A stretch of DNA of 64,000 nt from Acidimicrobiaceae bacterium (GTDB lineage Bacteria > Actinomycetota > Acidimicrobiia > Acidimicrobiales > RAAP-2): assembly GCA_003161575.1 (NCBI GenBank), contig PMOE01000059.1, positions 89,524 through 153,523 on the forward strand, given 5' to 3'. The notes beneath the pieces are model-generated. The model ran no database searches. It worked only from the letters and a program-made list of their open reading frames with translations, and was not told where the DNA came from. The position numbers and the translations under genes were made by a program. This document shows positions 52,262 to 60,254 of this stretch, in pieces. Within the stretch, counting starts at the first letter, position 1. Every line of letters begins with the position of its first letter.

Positions 52262-52414
52262 ATGACCGAGGGACGCGAGCGGAGCCAGGTATCGCATGGG
52301 AGCTCCGGGGCGCAGACTGAATTGCAGCGCGCCGAGGCCCTCCGAGACGTGCTCGATTTGGCCGAGGCGATCGACCGTGGCAAGGACGCCGAACGCAGCC
52401 GTGGCGCTCACTGA
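52262..52414 (+). CDS. Small charged protein overlapping a nucleotidyltransferase gene
   Basis: A 50-residue open frame, too short for most gene finders. It starts MTEGRERSQV and has a helix-like, charged middle (LQRAEALRDVLDLAEAIDRG). Its TGA overlaps the downstream gene start (GTG 52401) by 14 bases, so the two would be translated together. The size, order and overlap resemble antitoxin-toxin pairs, but no family was recognised. The promoter-like TACTCT 6 nt upstream adds support. Confidence 0.5.
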   Translation: MTEGRERSQVSHGSSGAQTELQRAEALRDVLDLAEAIDRGKDAERSRGAH

Positions 52415-52982
52415 CAAGATCGTCGCAGTCCACGAGACACTTTCTGCTGCGGACATACCGCATGCCTTCGGGGGTGCGCTCTCGCTCGGCTACCACTCTG
52501 CCCCTCGTGGTACTCGGGAGATCGATCTCAACGTATTCCTACGGCCAACGATGCTCAACGAGGTTGTGGCCGCATTGGCCCCGCTCGGCGTATCGTCGCC
52601 AGAGGATTCAGGCCCCAGGGTCCCGACCAGTGGCGTCCGATGCCCGTGGGACGAGACCCATGTGGATCTCTTTTTACCCTACGATGACGAGTTCTTCGAA
52701 GCGGTCCAGGCGCGCATCGAGGAGCACATCTTTCTCGACTCTTCAGACAACGAACATACCCTTCCGTTCCTTTCGGCAGAGGACCTCGTGATTTTCAAGA
52801 TCAACTTCAACCGTCCGAAGGATTGGGTCGACATCGGATCGATCCTGGAAGAGAAGCCCCTTGACGTGGAATACGTCGAGAAATGGTTGCTGCACCTCCG
52901 AGGGGACCGGGTATGGCCGGACCTCCGCCGATTCTTGCGAATGGCGGAGAAGACTCAGCCGTCGGCGACATCGAACGAATAG
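52401..52982 (+). CDS. Nucleotidyltransferase-fold protein
   Basis: A 193-residue protein: IPHAFGGALSLGYH and TREIDLNVFL, a G-G...-D-x-D-like pattern of the nucleotidyltransferase superfamily (here GGALSLGYHS, then DLNVF, with a later THVDLFLPYDDEF giving the third acidic residue). FLSAEDLVIFKINFNRPKDWVDI is the typical closing block of AbiEii-like and MNT-like proteins. Toxins of type IV systems and minor adenylyltransferases share this fold. One of the expected acidic residues is replaced (DLN), so catalysis is uncertain. GTG start overlaps the small upstream gene. Confidence 0.72.
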   Translation: MALTDKIVAVHETLSAADIPHAFGGALSLGYHSAPRGTREIDLNVFLRPTMLNEVVAALAPLGVSSPEDSGPRVPTSGVRCPWDETHVDLFLPYDDEFFEAVQARIEEHIFLDSSDNEHTLPFLSAEDLVIFKINFNRPKDWVDIGSILEEKPLDVEYVEKWLLHLRGDRVWPDLRRFLRMAEKTQPSATSNE

Positions 52983-53471
52983 CTCCTCCGCCGGCCGCTC
53001 CAAGGTGGAAGGGTCCTGGCCTCGGCGGACGAGGACCATTGCGTGATGACTGTCGGGTTGAGCAACCGCCCATAGGCGCGGATCTTCGAGGTCAACGTCT
53101 GCCGTGGGGAGCGTCTTCCGGCTTTAGGTGCCTACGGCGTAGGCGAGTGACCGGAGAACTCAAATCTTCGGGTTACGTGCCCGAAGGTCTTCTGTCCCAG
53201 GCGTCGCCGACAGTGTCATGAGTGCTCCGGGATCCGGCTAATGGCTGGACGGCTCCGTCCGCCTGCCTGGCGCTTGATGGGGCCTCTATGGCAGGGCACT
53301 CGGATCGCCGGCTCAAGCTCTTGAGATTGGCGGCTCCCGTTCTCTCGAGTTCGAGCTCGCCTCGAGTCGAGCCGATCTGATGGATATCTACGTTTGGTTC
53401 GCCGCCCGATGAGTTTCGGCGGTCGGTTTGTGACCGGAAGCCTCGAGGCCGGCACGGGTTAAAGTTTCCGC
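52983..53471. other. Intergenic region without a supported gene
   Basis: A 489-base gap. Several frames are open for 60-130 codons but none has a start site, a family pattern or a typical codon use. This may be decayed coding sequence. The right end contains the promoter-like TAAAGT. Confidence 0.5.
53460..53465 (+). promoter_or_regulatory. Candidate -10 for the AhpD-like gene
   Basis: TAAAGT lies 6 nt before the GTG at 53472 with no ribosome site. Confidence 0.45.
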
Positions 53472-54374
53472 GTGACGAGTTCCGAGCCGTGGCGACTTGC
53501 TGCCCCCGAGGCATTCGCCGCGTTCGACAGGGTGGAGGCGACCGCAGCAACGACAATCGAGCCCGAGCTGCTCGGTCCGGTCCGGAAGGCCGTCGCGGGG
53601 ATCTTGCGTAACGAGGTTGAACTTGAGAGGACGCCGGTAGTGGGCATTCCCTCCGAACACGACGGTCGCGTCGGGGCCTGCGTCCGCTTTGCCGAGCATT
53701 TCGTCATCGACGTCAACGGCGTGTCCGACGACGAGCGTGCCGCGCTGTCGGAGGCGCTCGGCACCGAGGCGTTCACGTTCGTCCAGACCCTGTTCGTCGT
53801 GGATGTGTTCCAGCGGGCACGCCTAGCGCTCGCCCATCTCCACGACGTCCCCTACGGCCCGGCACTTCCACCCCGGCGCGACAACCTCTGGGCGGCACTT
53901 GAGGCCTTCATGCGCACAGTCGCACAGGAAAGCGCCCTCGACCCTGTCACCACCGAGCTCGTCCGACTGCGGGGGGCGGCCGTCCACAACTGTCGGCTCT
54001 GCCGCTCCCGACTGAGCGTCAAAGCCATCGACGCCGCGGGCGATCCGGCGCTGTTCACCGCCGTCGAGGACTACGAAGGAAGCTCACTGAGCCGGCGCCA
54101 CAAGGTCGCGCTCCGCCTCACCGACGCCGTGATCACACAGCCGTCGCTCATCGACGGCCTCCTCGTGACTCAGGTCGACAAAGAGCTGACGACAGCCGAG
54201 TCGACCGAGATCGTGCTCGACGTCGTGCGCAACGCGGCCAACAAGATCGCGGTCGCGTTCGCGGCAGACGCACCCCGGGCCACCGGCGCCATCGAGTTCT
54301 TCGACATCGACAGCTCGGGCGAGGTCGTCGCTGACGTCGATGCCGACGCCGTGCGACGAGCCACCGCTCCGTGA
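53472..54374 (+). CDS. AhpD/carboxymuconolactone decarboxylase-fold protein
   Basis: A 300-residue helical protein related to alkylhydroperoxidase AhpD. The CxxC-like active site reads VHNCRLCRSRLS (about residues 175-186), the position of the redox cysteines in AhpD. The C-terminal SLSRRHKVALRLTDAVI block is the family's second helix set. The N-terminal 130 residues have a second, degenerate copy without cysteines. A role in peroxide defence or an enzyme of dehydration is possible. Substrate unknown. Confidence 0.75.
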   Translation: MTSSEPWRLAAPEAFAAFDRVEATAATTIEPELLGPVRKAVAGILRNEVELERTPVVGIPSEHDGRVGACVRFAEHFVIDVNGVSDDERAALSEALGTEAFTFVQTLFVVDVFQRARLALAHLHDVPYGPALPPRRDNLWAALEAFMRTVAQESALDPVTTELVRLRGAAVHNCRLCRSRLSVKAIDAAGDPALFTAVEDYEGSSLSRRHKVALRLTDAVITQPSLIDGLLVTQVDKELTTAESTEIVLDVVRNAANKIAVAFAADAPRATGAIEFFDIDSSGEVVADVDADAVRRATAP

Positions 54375-54584
54375 GGTCGGTGGCGACCTAGCGGCATCTG
54401 TCCTCGGCAAGGACGGGTTTTCCCCAATTCGCCTAGAGCACGAAACATCACGCACGCTGGCGTAAAACAACGCCGTCAGAGAGATTCCGGAGCGTCCACG
54501 AATTCTGTTGGCTACACGTGAGACAAGCTTCGTCGGGTACCGACCCCGATGATCGTCGCGGCGGTGAGTGCAAATGCGAATCAA

Positions 54585-54613
54585 TTGTCAGCTTCGAGAA
54601 TGTCTTGTTACAT
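54585..54613 (+). promoter_or_regulatory. Possible promoter of the hicA-hicB locus
   Basis: TTGTCA (54585-54590), a 17-base spacer and TTACAT (54608-54613). The -10 match is weak; the HicA start is at 54633. Confidence 0.35.
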
Positions 54614-54632
54614 CCTACCGCTACCTTGTTTC

Positions 54633-55034
54633 GTGAAGGTGCGGGAGATCATCCGAGAAATTGAAGAGGATGGCTGGATCGGTGTGCGACAGACGGGCAC
54701 CCATCGCCAATTCCGCCATCCATCGAAACCGGGAACCGTCACCGTTCCAGGCCAGAAGGGGGATGAATTGGCGAAGGGACGGTTGGTAGCATTGGCAAGC
54801 CGGACTATCTCGGAGGCGGCGATGATGGAGTACGCAATTGTGATTGAGGACGCGGGGTCCAACTACTCCGCTTATGTGCCTAATCTTCCGGGCTGTGTCT
54901 CAACCGGCGGCTCCGTCGAAGAAGCCACCTCGAATATTCGTGAGGCGATCACCCTACATATCAAATCGCTCCGCGAGCATGGCGAAGAGGTTTCAATGCC
55001 AACGTCGCGTGCCGGCACGGTCCAGGTCGCCTAG
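54633..55034 (+). CDS. HicA-HicB fused reading frame
   Basis: One open frame of 133 codons contains both partners of a HicAB toxin-antitoxin system. Residues 1-50 are HicA: VKVREIIREIEEDGW, GTHRQFRHPSKPGTVTVPG with the catalytic histidine, and GDELAKG. Residues 64-133 are HicB (MMEYAIVIEDAGSNYSAYVP, then LPGCVSTGGSVEEA). In HicA the usual end is GTLxSILKQAGL followed by a stop; here that helix is altered and a +1-shifted frame over the same DNA reads AGLSRRR then TGA, exactly at the hicB start. Deletions totalling about 5 bases would explain the fusion. HicA may be damaged. Confidence 0.75.
   Translation: MKVREIIREIEEDGWIGVRQTGTHRQFRHPSKPGTVTVPGQKGDELAKGRLVALASRTISEAAMMEYAIVIEDAGSNYSAYVPNLPGCVSTGGSVEEATSNIREAITLHIKSLREHGEEVSMPTSRAGTVQVA
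54822..55034 (+). CDS. hicB: HicB antitoxin, internal start
   Basis: A 70-residue HicB protein: a partially degraded RNase H-like fold with MEYAIVIEDAGSNYSAYVPNL in essence, PGCVSTGGSVEEATSNIREAI and a C-terminal strand ending SRAGTVQVA. It has its own ribosome site (CGGAGG, 54811-54816) and double ATG start at 54822, so it can be made alone even though the hicA frame now reads into it. No DNA-binding extension is visible. In intact pairs it binds HicA and blocks its RNase action. Confidence 0.8.
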   Translation: MMEYAIVIEDAGSNYSAYVPNLPGCVSTGGSVEEATSNIREAITLHIKSLREHGEEVSMPTSRAGTVQVA

Positions 55035-55169
55035 TCGTCACACCCTGGGGCATTAGTACCGCGTCAACCAAAGTTCGCGTTGTCCAGAACATCGGAACTT
55101 ACGGACACCCGTCTTCTCTGATCTGACGCTGGGCAAAAACGTGGTCTGACTGCATGGCACTATGTACGT

Positions 55170-55892
55170 ATGTCGGCTGGCTCCCAAGGTGAACTCGTCC
55201 CGGGTTGGCTCCTCAATGAAGCCGACGCGGCCGGGCGTGAGAATCTCGATCCCGGACACGTTGCCCGGTACGACCTCAAGGAAGATGCAAGAGCTGAGGA
55301 AGAAGTTGAACTTTGTGAGTCGCTCGGCCTCGGGCCGTTATCGACCGTTGTCGAGTTCGGCAGCGGCACCGGGCAGTTCACAATCGCCGTGGCCCCAAAA
55401 TGCAAGCGGATCGTCGCCGTGGACGTTTCACCCCTGATGCTCGACCGGTTGCGATCCAAGGTCGCCAACGGGGCGATCGCGAACGTTGTCCCAGTTCAGG
55501 CCGGGTTCCTGACCTACCGGCACGAGGGTGATCCGGCTGACTTCGTGTACTCCCGTTACGCGCTCCACCATCTCCCCGACTTCTGGAAGGCCGTTGCGCT
55601 CGATCGCATCCACGGGATCCTTCGGCCATCTGGCGTGTTCCGGCTTTGGGATGTCGTCTTCAACTTCGATCCTGCGGACGTAGCGGAACGAATCGGCAGC
55701 TGGTGTTCGTCGGGAGGCTCGACGATTGAGGAGGAGTGGAGCCGAGCCGAGCTTGAAGAGCACGTACGTGACGAACACTCCACATTCACCTGGGTTCTTG
55801 AGCCGATGGCCCAACGTTGCGGATTCGACGTGGAGGCAGCCGAGTTCTCCGACGACGGAATCAGTGCCAAGTACGTGCTGCGGCGGAAATGA
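55170..55892 (+). CDS. Class I SAM-dependent methyltransferase
   Basis: A 240-residue methyltransferase. Motif I is VVEFGSGTGQFTI (about residues 60-72), followed by IVAVDVSPLMLDRLR, the acidic residue for SAM ribose, and ADFVYSRYALHHLPDFWK (motif III, 130-147), then ILRPSGVFRLWDVVF. The acceptor is unknown. The start ATG at 55170 is first of the conserved frame (55162 gives a different frame). It is not clearly in an operon with HicAB, 135 bases upstream. Confidence 0.85.
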   Translation: MSAGSQGELVPGWLLNEADAAGRENLDPGHVARYDLKEDARAEEEVELCESLGLGPLSTVVEFGSGTGQFTIAVAPKCKRIVAVDVSPLMLDRLRSKVANGAIANVVPVQAGFLTYRHEGDPADFVYSRYALHHLPDFWKAVALDRIHGILRPSGVFRLWDVVFNFDPADVAERIGSWCSSGGSTIEEEWSRAELEEHVRDEHSTFTWVLEPMAQRCGFDVEAAEFSDDGISAKYVLRRK

Positions 55893-56045
55893 GCTCTTCT
55901 CACGTCTCGACTGGCCAACGCAATGTCGCAAACGTTGCCTGACGCGGAACAATGTGAGCTTGATGGATCAGATCACTCGGTTTCTCCGAGAGATAATCTT
56001 GGTGATCTGTAAGATCCGAATACTGAGCAGTCGGCCCAACGGGGG

Positions 56046-57083
56046 GTGAAACCGATGTTCGACCGAAGGGCATTACAAACCGTGCTCGCCCTCGTAACTG
56101 GACTCGCCGGAATCCTCGTCGTCTCATCTGCAATTGCCGCGTCCGCTGCCCAACGGACGGATACAAGCGAGAACGCTCCGCGAATAATCATCGACACCGA
56201 CCTGTCCCTGTGGTGGGACGATGCGACCGCTGTCGGCATGGCAAACGTGCTGGAACAGCGGGGGAAGATCCGGATACTCGGCGTGATGTCCGATGTCCGC
56301 AATCCACTGGCAGTTGCCGCTATCGATGCGATCGACACGGCCTACGGTCACCCCCACCTTCCCCTAGGTGCCGTAACCAACAGCAACGCCGACACTGCAC
56401 CGCACGGATACACCAATGTCCTGGTCGCGAAACTTCCACACTCCATCTCTTCGAGCGCCCACGTCGCGAGTGCCGTGACTCTTTACCGCCACCTCCTGGC
56501 GGTCCAACGTGACCACAGCGTAACTATCGTCGCTATTGGCGCATACACCAACCTGGCTGGCTTGCTGCGTTCGAATCCAGGTCAAGGAAGTTCGCTCGAT
56601 GGACGTGCTTTGGTGGCGGCGAAGGTAAAGCGATTGGTCATCGAAGACGGGCTCTTTCCCAATGGTGCTCCACCTCTAACCAATCAGAAGTTGGATCTAA
56701 CTTCGGCGCGTGAGGTCGTGTCCGGCACGAACTGGCCCACGCCGATTGCCTGGGTCGACGGCTTTACCGGTATCAACACCAAAGTCGGAGGGTTGTTGTG
56801 CACGACGGTGGCACCTAACAATCCAATGAGAATCGTCTACGAGGCGGAGTTTGGATGCGGGCCGCCGGGCGACGGTGACTGGGACGGACCGACCCTCCTG
56901 TACGCGGTCGGGGGCATCCAGGGTCTCTTCTCTGAGCTCGGACAGGGCGGCGCCGCCTACGTGAACGCCCAGGGTGGATTGTCGTGGCGCGCAGATCCCG
57001 AGCGTCCGCACGACATCTACATCCATGTCGCCGACCAGGCCGCTCTCAATCAACGCATCGACTTGCTAATTGCTGCCAAGTAG
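56046..57083 (+). CDS. Secreted nucleoside hydrolase-like protein
   Basis: A 345-residue protein with a signal segment (about residues 8-34) and the IU-nucleoside hydrolase fold. The metal motif, usually DTDxxxDxDD in this branch, appears as IIIDTDLSLWWDDATAVGMAN, where the third aspartate is replaced by tryptophan. Other family parts are ILGVMSDVRNPLAVAAID and VTIVAIGAYTNLAGLL, the latter matching the GPxTNxA strand. A role in nucleoside salvage outside the cell, or a non-catalytic binding function, are both possible. GTG 56046 or ATG 56055 may be the start. Confidence 0.75.
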   Translation: MKPMFDRRALQTVLALVTGLAGILVVSSAIAASAAQRTDTSENAPRIIIDTDLSLWWDDATAVGMANVLEQRGKIRILGVMSDVRNPLAVAAIDAIDTAYGHPHLPLGAVTNSNADTAPHGYTNVLVAKLPHSISSSAHVASAVTLYRHLLAVQRDHSVTIVAIGAYTNLAGLLRSNPGQGSSLDGRALVAAKVKRLVIEDGLFPNGAPPLTNQKLDLTSAREVVSGTNWPTPIAWVDGFTGINTKVGGLLCTTVAPNNPMRIVYEAEFGCGPPGDGDWDGPTLLYAVGGIQGLFSELGQGGAAYVNAQGGLSWRADPERPHDIYIHVADQAALNQRIDLLIAAK

Positions 57084-57174
57084 CAACGACGGGTTGAATG
57101 TGATGGCGAGCTGCGATTTGAAACTGTGGCCTTCGGGTTCAACACCGGAAGGTCCGCATAGTCTTCGAACTTGG

Positions 57175-58212
57175 TCAGCCGCTGATGTCCTCTAAGGCTT
57201 GGGCCAAGTCTTGTTCGTTGTACCACCGTTTTGGCTCTGAATGATGAGTGAACTCATTCCAGGGATGAAGCTCCACGCCGACCTCTCCGCGGACGTGACG
57301 CTGATTGTCCACGTCAGCCCAACGCTGGGAGTACACAGCATCGACGCTCTTTAAACGTTTGCTCCCATCTCTGGCTGCGCTCGGTAAGTGTTCGAGTCGG
57401 CCTCCGACGCCTTCGTAGCTGCTCGACAGCCGTCGACGGCTCGAATCCTCTTCCCGGTAGTGGAAGTGGTGCGTGACTATTCCGAGCACTGGCTCCACGA
57501 GTTGGGAGCGGTCAGCAGATTCACACATGTGGAATCCCCTACCGATCGCGATGAAGGGGCCTTCTTGGTCGAACCGCTGGAGCGGATGTTTCCAATGGTT
57601 TTGTCGACATCTCGGGATCGACGGCTGCCAGAACGGCTCGCAAAAGGGTTGAAAATCGATCGGGTGAAAGCCCCGGATGTATTCGGGCTTTTGGTGGGGA
57701 TAATGCTGGTAGAAGGTCGAGCCGACGATCCGAAACCGCCGGTCCAGGCCATCGACATACTGTTTGATCGTCTGCCCCTCCGGTCCGTGTGGAAATTCGT
57801 CGTCATCCAGCCAGAGCCACCAGATGTGAGCTGAGGGCTCCTTGCAGGAGATCCGCCAGACGGCGGCGTTCATCAGCTGAACACGCAGATTCTCCTCAAA
57901 CGCCGTTGTCTTGTAGATCTCCGCTACCTCAGCCCCGGCCGCCAGAGCACGGGGCACGGTCTCGTCCGTGCTCGCATTGTCAACGAGATAGACCCTCTCA
58001 GCTCCCTGGGTAAAGGCATTGGCGACCGTCGCCTCGATCACATCCTCGTCGTTGTAGGAGCCGAGGATGGCAAACAGGCGCGAGTCCGCGACGGGGCTTC
58101 GTATTTCGGGATTCGCCTCTGCTCGACACCAATTTGGAGTCCAGCGCAATCCGGAAAGCAGGTCTCGGCCGCGGTGTGCGGCAACCGCAGCTCGGCTCAC
58201 AAAACGGCTCAC
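57175..58212 (-). CDS. Glycosyltransferase, GT2-like
   Basis: A 345-residue GT-A-type glycosyltransferase. After a 35-residue N-terminus the core starts ILGSYNDEDVIEATVANAF and VYLVDNASTDETV, with WWLWLDDDEFPHGPEG as the DxD-like metal site. The C-terminal third has GFHMCESADRSQL and HHFHYREEDSSRRR, typical of polysaccharide glycosyltransferases. GTG at 58212 has GGAGG four bases upstream; the frame is open to 58227. It precedes, in the same direction after a gap, the second GT. Confidence 0.85.
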   Translation of the reverse strand: MSRFVSRAAVAAHRGRDLLSGLRWTPNWCRAEANPEIRSPVADSRLFAILGSYNDEDVIEATVANAFTQGAERVYLVDNASTDETVPRALAAGAEVAEIYKTTAFEENLRVQLMNAAVWRISCKEPSAHIWWLWLDDDEFPHGPEGQTIKQYVDGLDRRFRIVGSTFYQHYPHQKPEYIRGFHPIDFQPFCEPFWQPSIPRCRQNHWKHPLQRFDQEGPFIAIGRGFHMCESADRSQLVEPVLGIVTHHFHYREEDSSRRRLSSSYEGVGGRLEHLPSAARDGSKRLKSVDAVYSQRWADVDNQRHVRGEVGVELHPWNEFTHHSEPKRWYNEQDLAQALEDISG

Positions 58213-58266
58213 AGGTCCTCCAACCACGGGCCCATCTGGACGCCAGCCAATATTGTCACCTGGTCG

Positions 58267-59697
58267 CTACAGCAGGATCGATTCGAAGGGAGGCTCATTG
58301 GGCGAGCCTCGGCCACTCAATATCCAGGGCGGAGGTGCGCCCATGCGCCCGACCAGACCGTGGACGAGCCCCACCAGAATCGCCCGGAAGGCCCTCCTGA
58401 TAACCCGGTCGCTTGGATGCATGATCAAGGATCGAGCCTCGGCTCCGAGCATCCAGATCATGTCCCCGGCAAGCAGCCACATGGGCAGCGTGCGGGACCG
58501 CCGCCAAGTGGCCAACCAGACACTGTTGCGGGCATCGAAATATTGCCGTTCGGGCCAGAAGGTCCCGGTCCGCAGAACACTGAGTTGATGCGGAAGCCAC
58601 TTGAGCCGCCAGCCGACCTGAATCAGTCGCAGAGAGAAATCGAAGTCGTCCGCTCCGAAGAAGAGCAAGGACTCGGGCGGTCCGATCTCGCGAACGGCTT
58701 CCATCCTGATCAAGGACGGTGACCACGCAAGCAATCGCGGCGGTCCAGCGCCGTTGTAGCGAAAGCAATGTTGGTTCTCCAACCCCACTCCGGCAACGCC
58801 AGGTTCCATTGCGGCTTTCAGGTCAGTCAAGAGTTCGTTGGTGGGGACGGTGTCGTCATCAAGAATGAGTACCGCATCCGCGTCTTGGAGACGATGAAGA
58901 CCAATCGAGACCGCCGCCGATTGTCCACGGTTTGTGCCGTCGGCGATCACCTCGACCCGGACATGGTCTCCAAAATCCGTCGATTCTTGGATCCGTACCG
59001 GATCAGGGGAGTTGTCCACCACGCACACCGCAGAAACACCAGTCAGGCCAGCCACGCCACTTACGCAGCGTTGGAGAGAGTCCGGGCGACAGTAGCTGGT
59101 GACCAGGACGCCAATCCGTTCAATCGGGTTGTCGGAACGCCGAGGGTCCATCTGAGCCGACCGCCTTCTGTACCGGTCGCCTGACAGTTGGGTCGCCAGC
59201 CATCGACGAGGCCCGTCGGGACGGCGGCCGGCCAGATCCTCGTATGTGGTCACGTGGAGCGCTATAGCGCCAGAGTCATCTGGGGAACGAACCAACGGCA
59301 GAACCGACGCTTTTGGATGGGCACCAACCAGTCGAACTCGCTGGAGAAGCTCGTCAGAACTGAAGATGACTCGAGAAAGCCCTACGGCACGAAGCTTCTT
59401 GCGCTCTCGAAAGACGGTAAGAACCACCGGCGCTGGGCACGCCTTGTAGGTCCACGGGCCTACACGTTGATCATCGTCTGAAGTTAGATGGGCGACATCA
59501 AAGTCACCGTCCAGGATCAATTCCGCCAGAGAGGGCGATCTTATGATCCGAACGGAGTCTGCTTCGAGCAGATGATCCATCGGATGGGCTGAGTGGACGA
59601 TCACATCGTGCCCACGCAACGTGAGCCCAATGGCGAGGGACGTCACGTGCGTCTCAAGTTCAGCATCTGGGGCCGGATAGGAAAGTAGGATCCGCAT
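58267..59697 (-). CDS. Bifunctional-looking glycosyltransferase (GT4-like N-terminus, GT2-like C-terminus)
   Basis: A 476-residue protein. The first 120 residues (MRILLSYPAPDAELETHV, then LRGHDVIVHS) resemble the acceptor-binding half of GT4 enzymes but lack a full nucleotide-binding half. From about residue 190 a GT2 domain begins: IGVLVTSYCRPDSLQRCV, ADAVLILDDDTVPTNELL (DxD-like) and SLLFFGADDFDFSLRLI, typical of rhamnosyl- and galactofuranosyl-transferases. ATG at 59697 is used; the frame extends to 59724. It lies 54 bases upstream of, and in the same direction as, the other GT. Confidence 0.83.
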   Translation of the reverse strand: MRILLSYPAPDAELETHVTSLAIGLTLRGHDVIVHSAHPMDHLLEADSVRIIRSPSLAELILDGDFDVAHLTSDDDQRVGPWTYKACPAPVVLTVFRERKKLRAVGLSRVIFSSDELLQRVRLVGAHPKASVLPLVRSPDDSGAIALHVTTYEDLAGRRPDGPRRWLATQLSGDRYRRRSAQMDPRRSDNPIERIGVLVTSYCRPDSLQRCVSGVAGLTGVSAVCVVDNSPDPVRIQESTDFGDHVRVEVIADGTNRGQSAAVSIGLHRLQDADAVLILDDDTVPTNELLTDLKAAMEPGVAGVGLENQHCFRYNGAGPPRLLAWSPSLIRMEAVREIGPPESLLFFGADDFDFSLRLIQVGWRLKWLPHQLSVLRTGTFWPERQYFDARNSVWLATWRRSRTLPMWLLAGDMIWMLGAEARSLIMHPSDRVIRRAFRAILVGLVHGLVGRMGAPPPWILSGRGSPNEPPFESILL

Positions 59698-59735
59698 CAC
59701 ATCGTCTGGTCGGGCACCGGGCAATTGGACCGGGG

Positions 59736-59741
59736 TATCGT
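59736..59741 (+). promoter_or_regulatory. Candidate -10 for a truncated methyltransferase
   Basis: TATCGT lies 7 nt before the ATG at 59749, with no ribosome site. Confidence 0.35.
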
Positions 59742-59748
59742 CTCACGA

Positions 59749-59865
59749 ATGAGTAGCCAGGCAATTCTGGCGTTCGTCGATCGTGCCCTGCGTCAAGCGG
59801 TAGTCCATGCCAATCGCATTCTCGAAGTCGGTGCGCTGGACATAAATGGCTTAGGTCATCGATGA
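59749..59865 (+). pseudogene. Truncated start of a methyltransferase gene
   Basis: A 38-codon frame encodes MSSQAILAFVDRALRQAV, then ANRILEVGALDINGLGHR, followed by TGA. ILEVGALDINGxxR closely resembles motif I of class I SAM methyltransferases (LEVGsldiNG), and the first 20 residues form a typical leading helix. The remaining 180 residues or more are missing. It is divergent from the two glycosyltransferases, so it may be the remnant of a polysaccharide-modification gene cut off when the HigBA pair arrived. Confidence 0.45.
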
Positions 59866-59917
59866 CGGTGCCTGCGCCGGAGCATTGGCTTGGCTAAACC
59901 GTCGAAGTGATCCTGGG

Positions 59918-59954
59918 CATAACGATTGACGGTAATAACGCAATCCGTTATGCT
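59918..59954 (+). promoter_or_regulatory. higBA promoter and operator
   Basis: TTGACG (59926-59931), a 17-base spacer and TATGCT (59949-59954) form a near-consensus promoter. An inverted repeat ATAACG-5-CGTTAT (59935-59940 with 59946-59951) covers the -10, and another CATAACG copy lies at 59918-59924 before the -35. These are good HigA binding sites. The -10 ends 6 nt before the higB GTG. Confidence 0.75.
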
Positions 59955-59960
59955 GAGAAT

Positions 59961-60242
59961 GTGCTCCAGTCATTCAATGACAGGGACTCCGAGCACGTCT
60001 GGCGGCGCCAGCGAGTACGGAAATTTGATGAGAGTGTGCAGCGAGCAGCACTACGCAAACTTCTCATTCTCGATGCAGCCGAGATACTGGGCGACTTGCG
60101 CGTGCCACCGGGGAACCGGCTCGAAAAACTTCGGGGGCGACGGTCAGGTCAGTACAGCATTCGGGTCAACCAGCAATGGAGGATCTGCTTTCGATGGACT
60201 AAGGCCGGTCCCGAAAGTGTTGAGATTGTCGATTATCACTGA
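59961..60242 (+). CDS. higB: HigB toxin (RelE/ParE superfamily)
   Basis: A 93-residue RelE-like toxin. VLQSFNDRDSEHVW is the HigB start, LRVPPGNRLEKLRGRRSGQYSIRVNQ is near canonical in content (R-PPGNRLE-L-G-R-GQYSIR), and QWRICFRWTKAGPESVEIVDYH closes the protein. It cuts mRNA on the ribosome. The toxin gene comes before the antitoxin, as usual for HigBA. The upstream open frame extends 18 codons, but the conserved start and the promoter fit GTG 59961. Confidence 0.93.
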   Translation: MLQSFNDRDSEHVWRRQRVRKFDESVQRAALRKLLILDAAEILGDLRVPPGNRLEKLRGRRSGQYSIRVNQQWRICFRWTKAGPESVEIVDYH

Positions 60243-60254
60243 AGGGAGATTACG

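Noticed and set aside
57140..57165. A tRNA-like T-arm (GGTTCAA) near the nucleoside-hydrolase-like gene
   Set aside because: The flanking bases form only a short hairpin; there is no acceptor, D-arm or anticodon arm around it.
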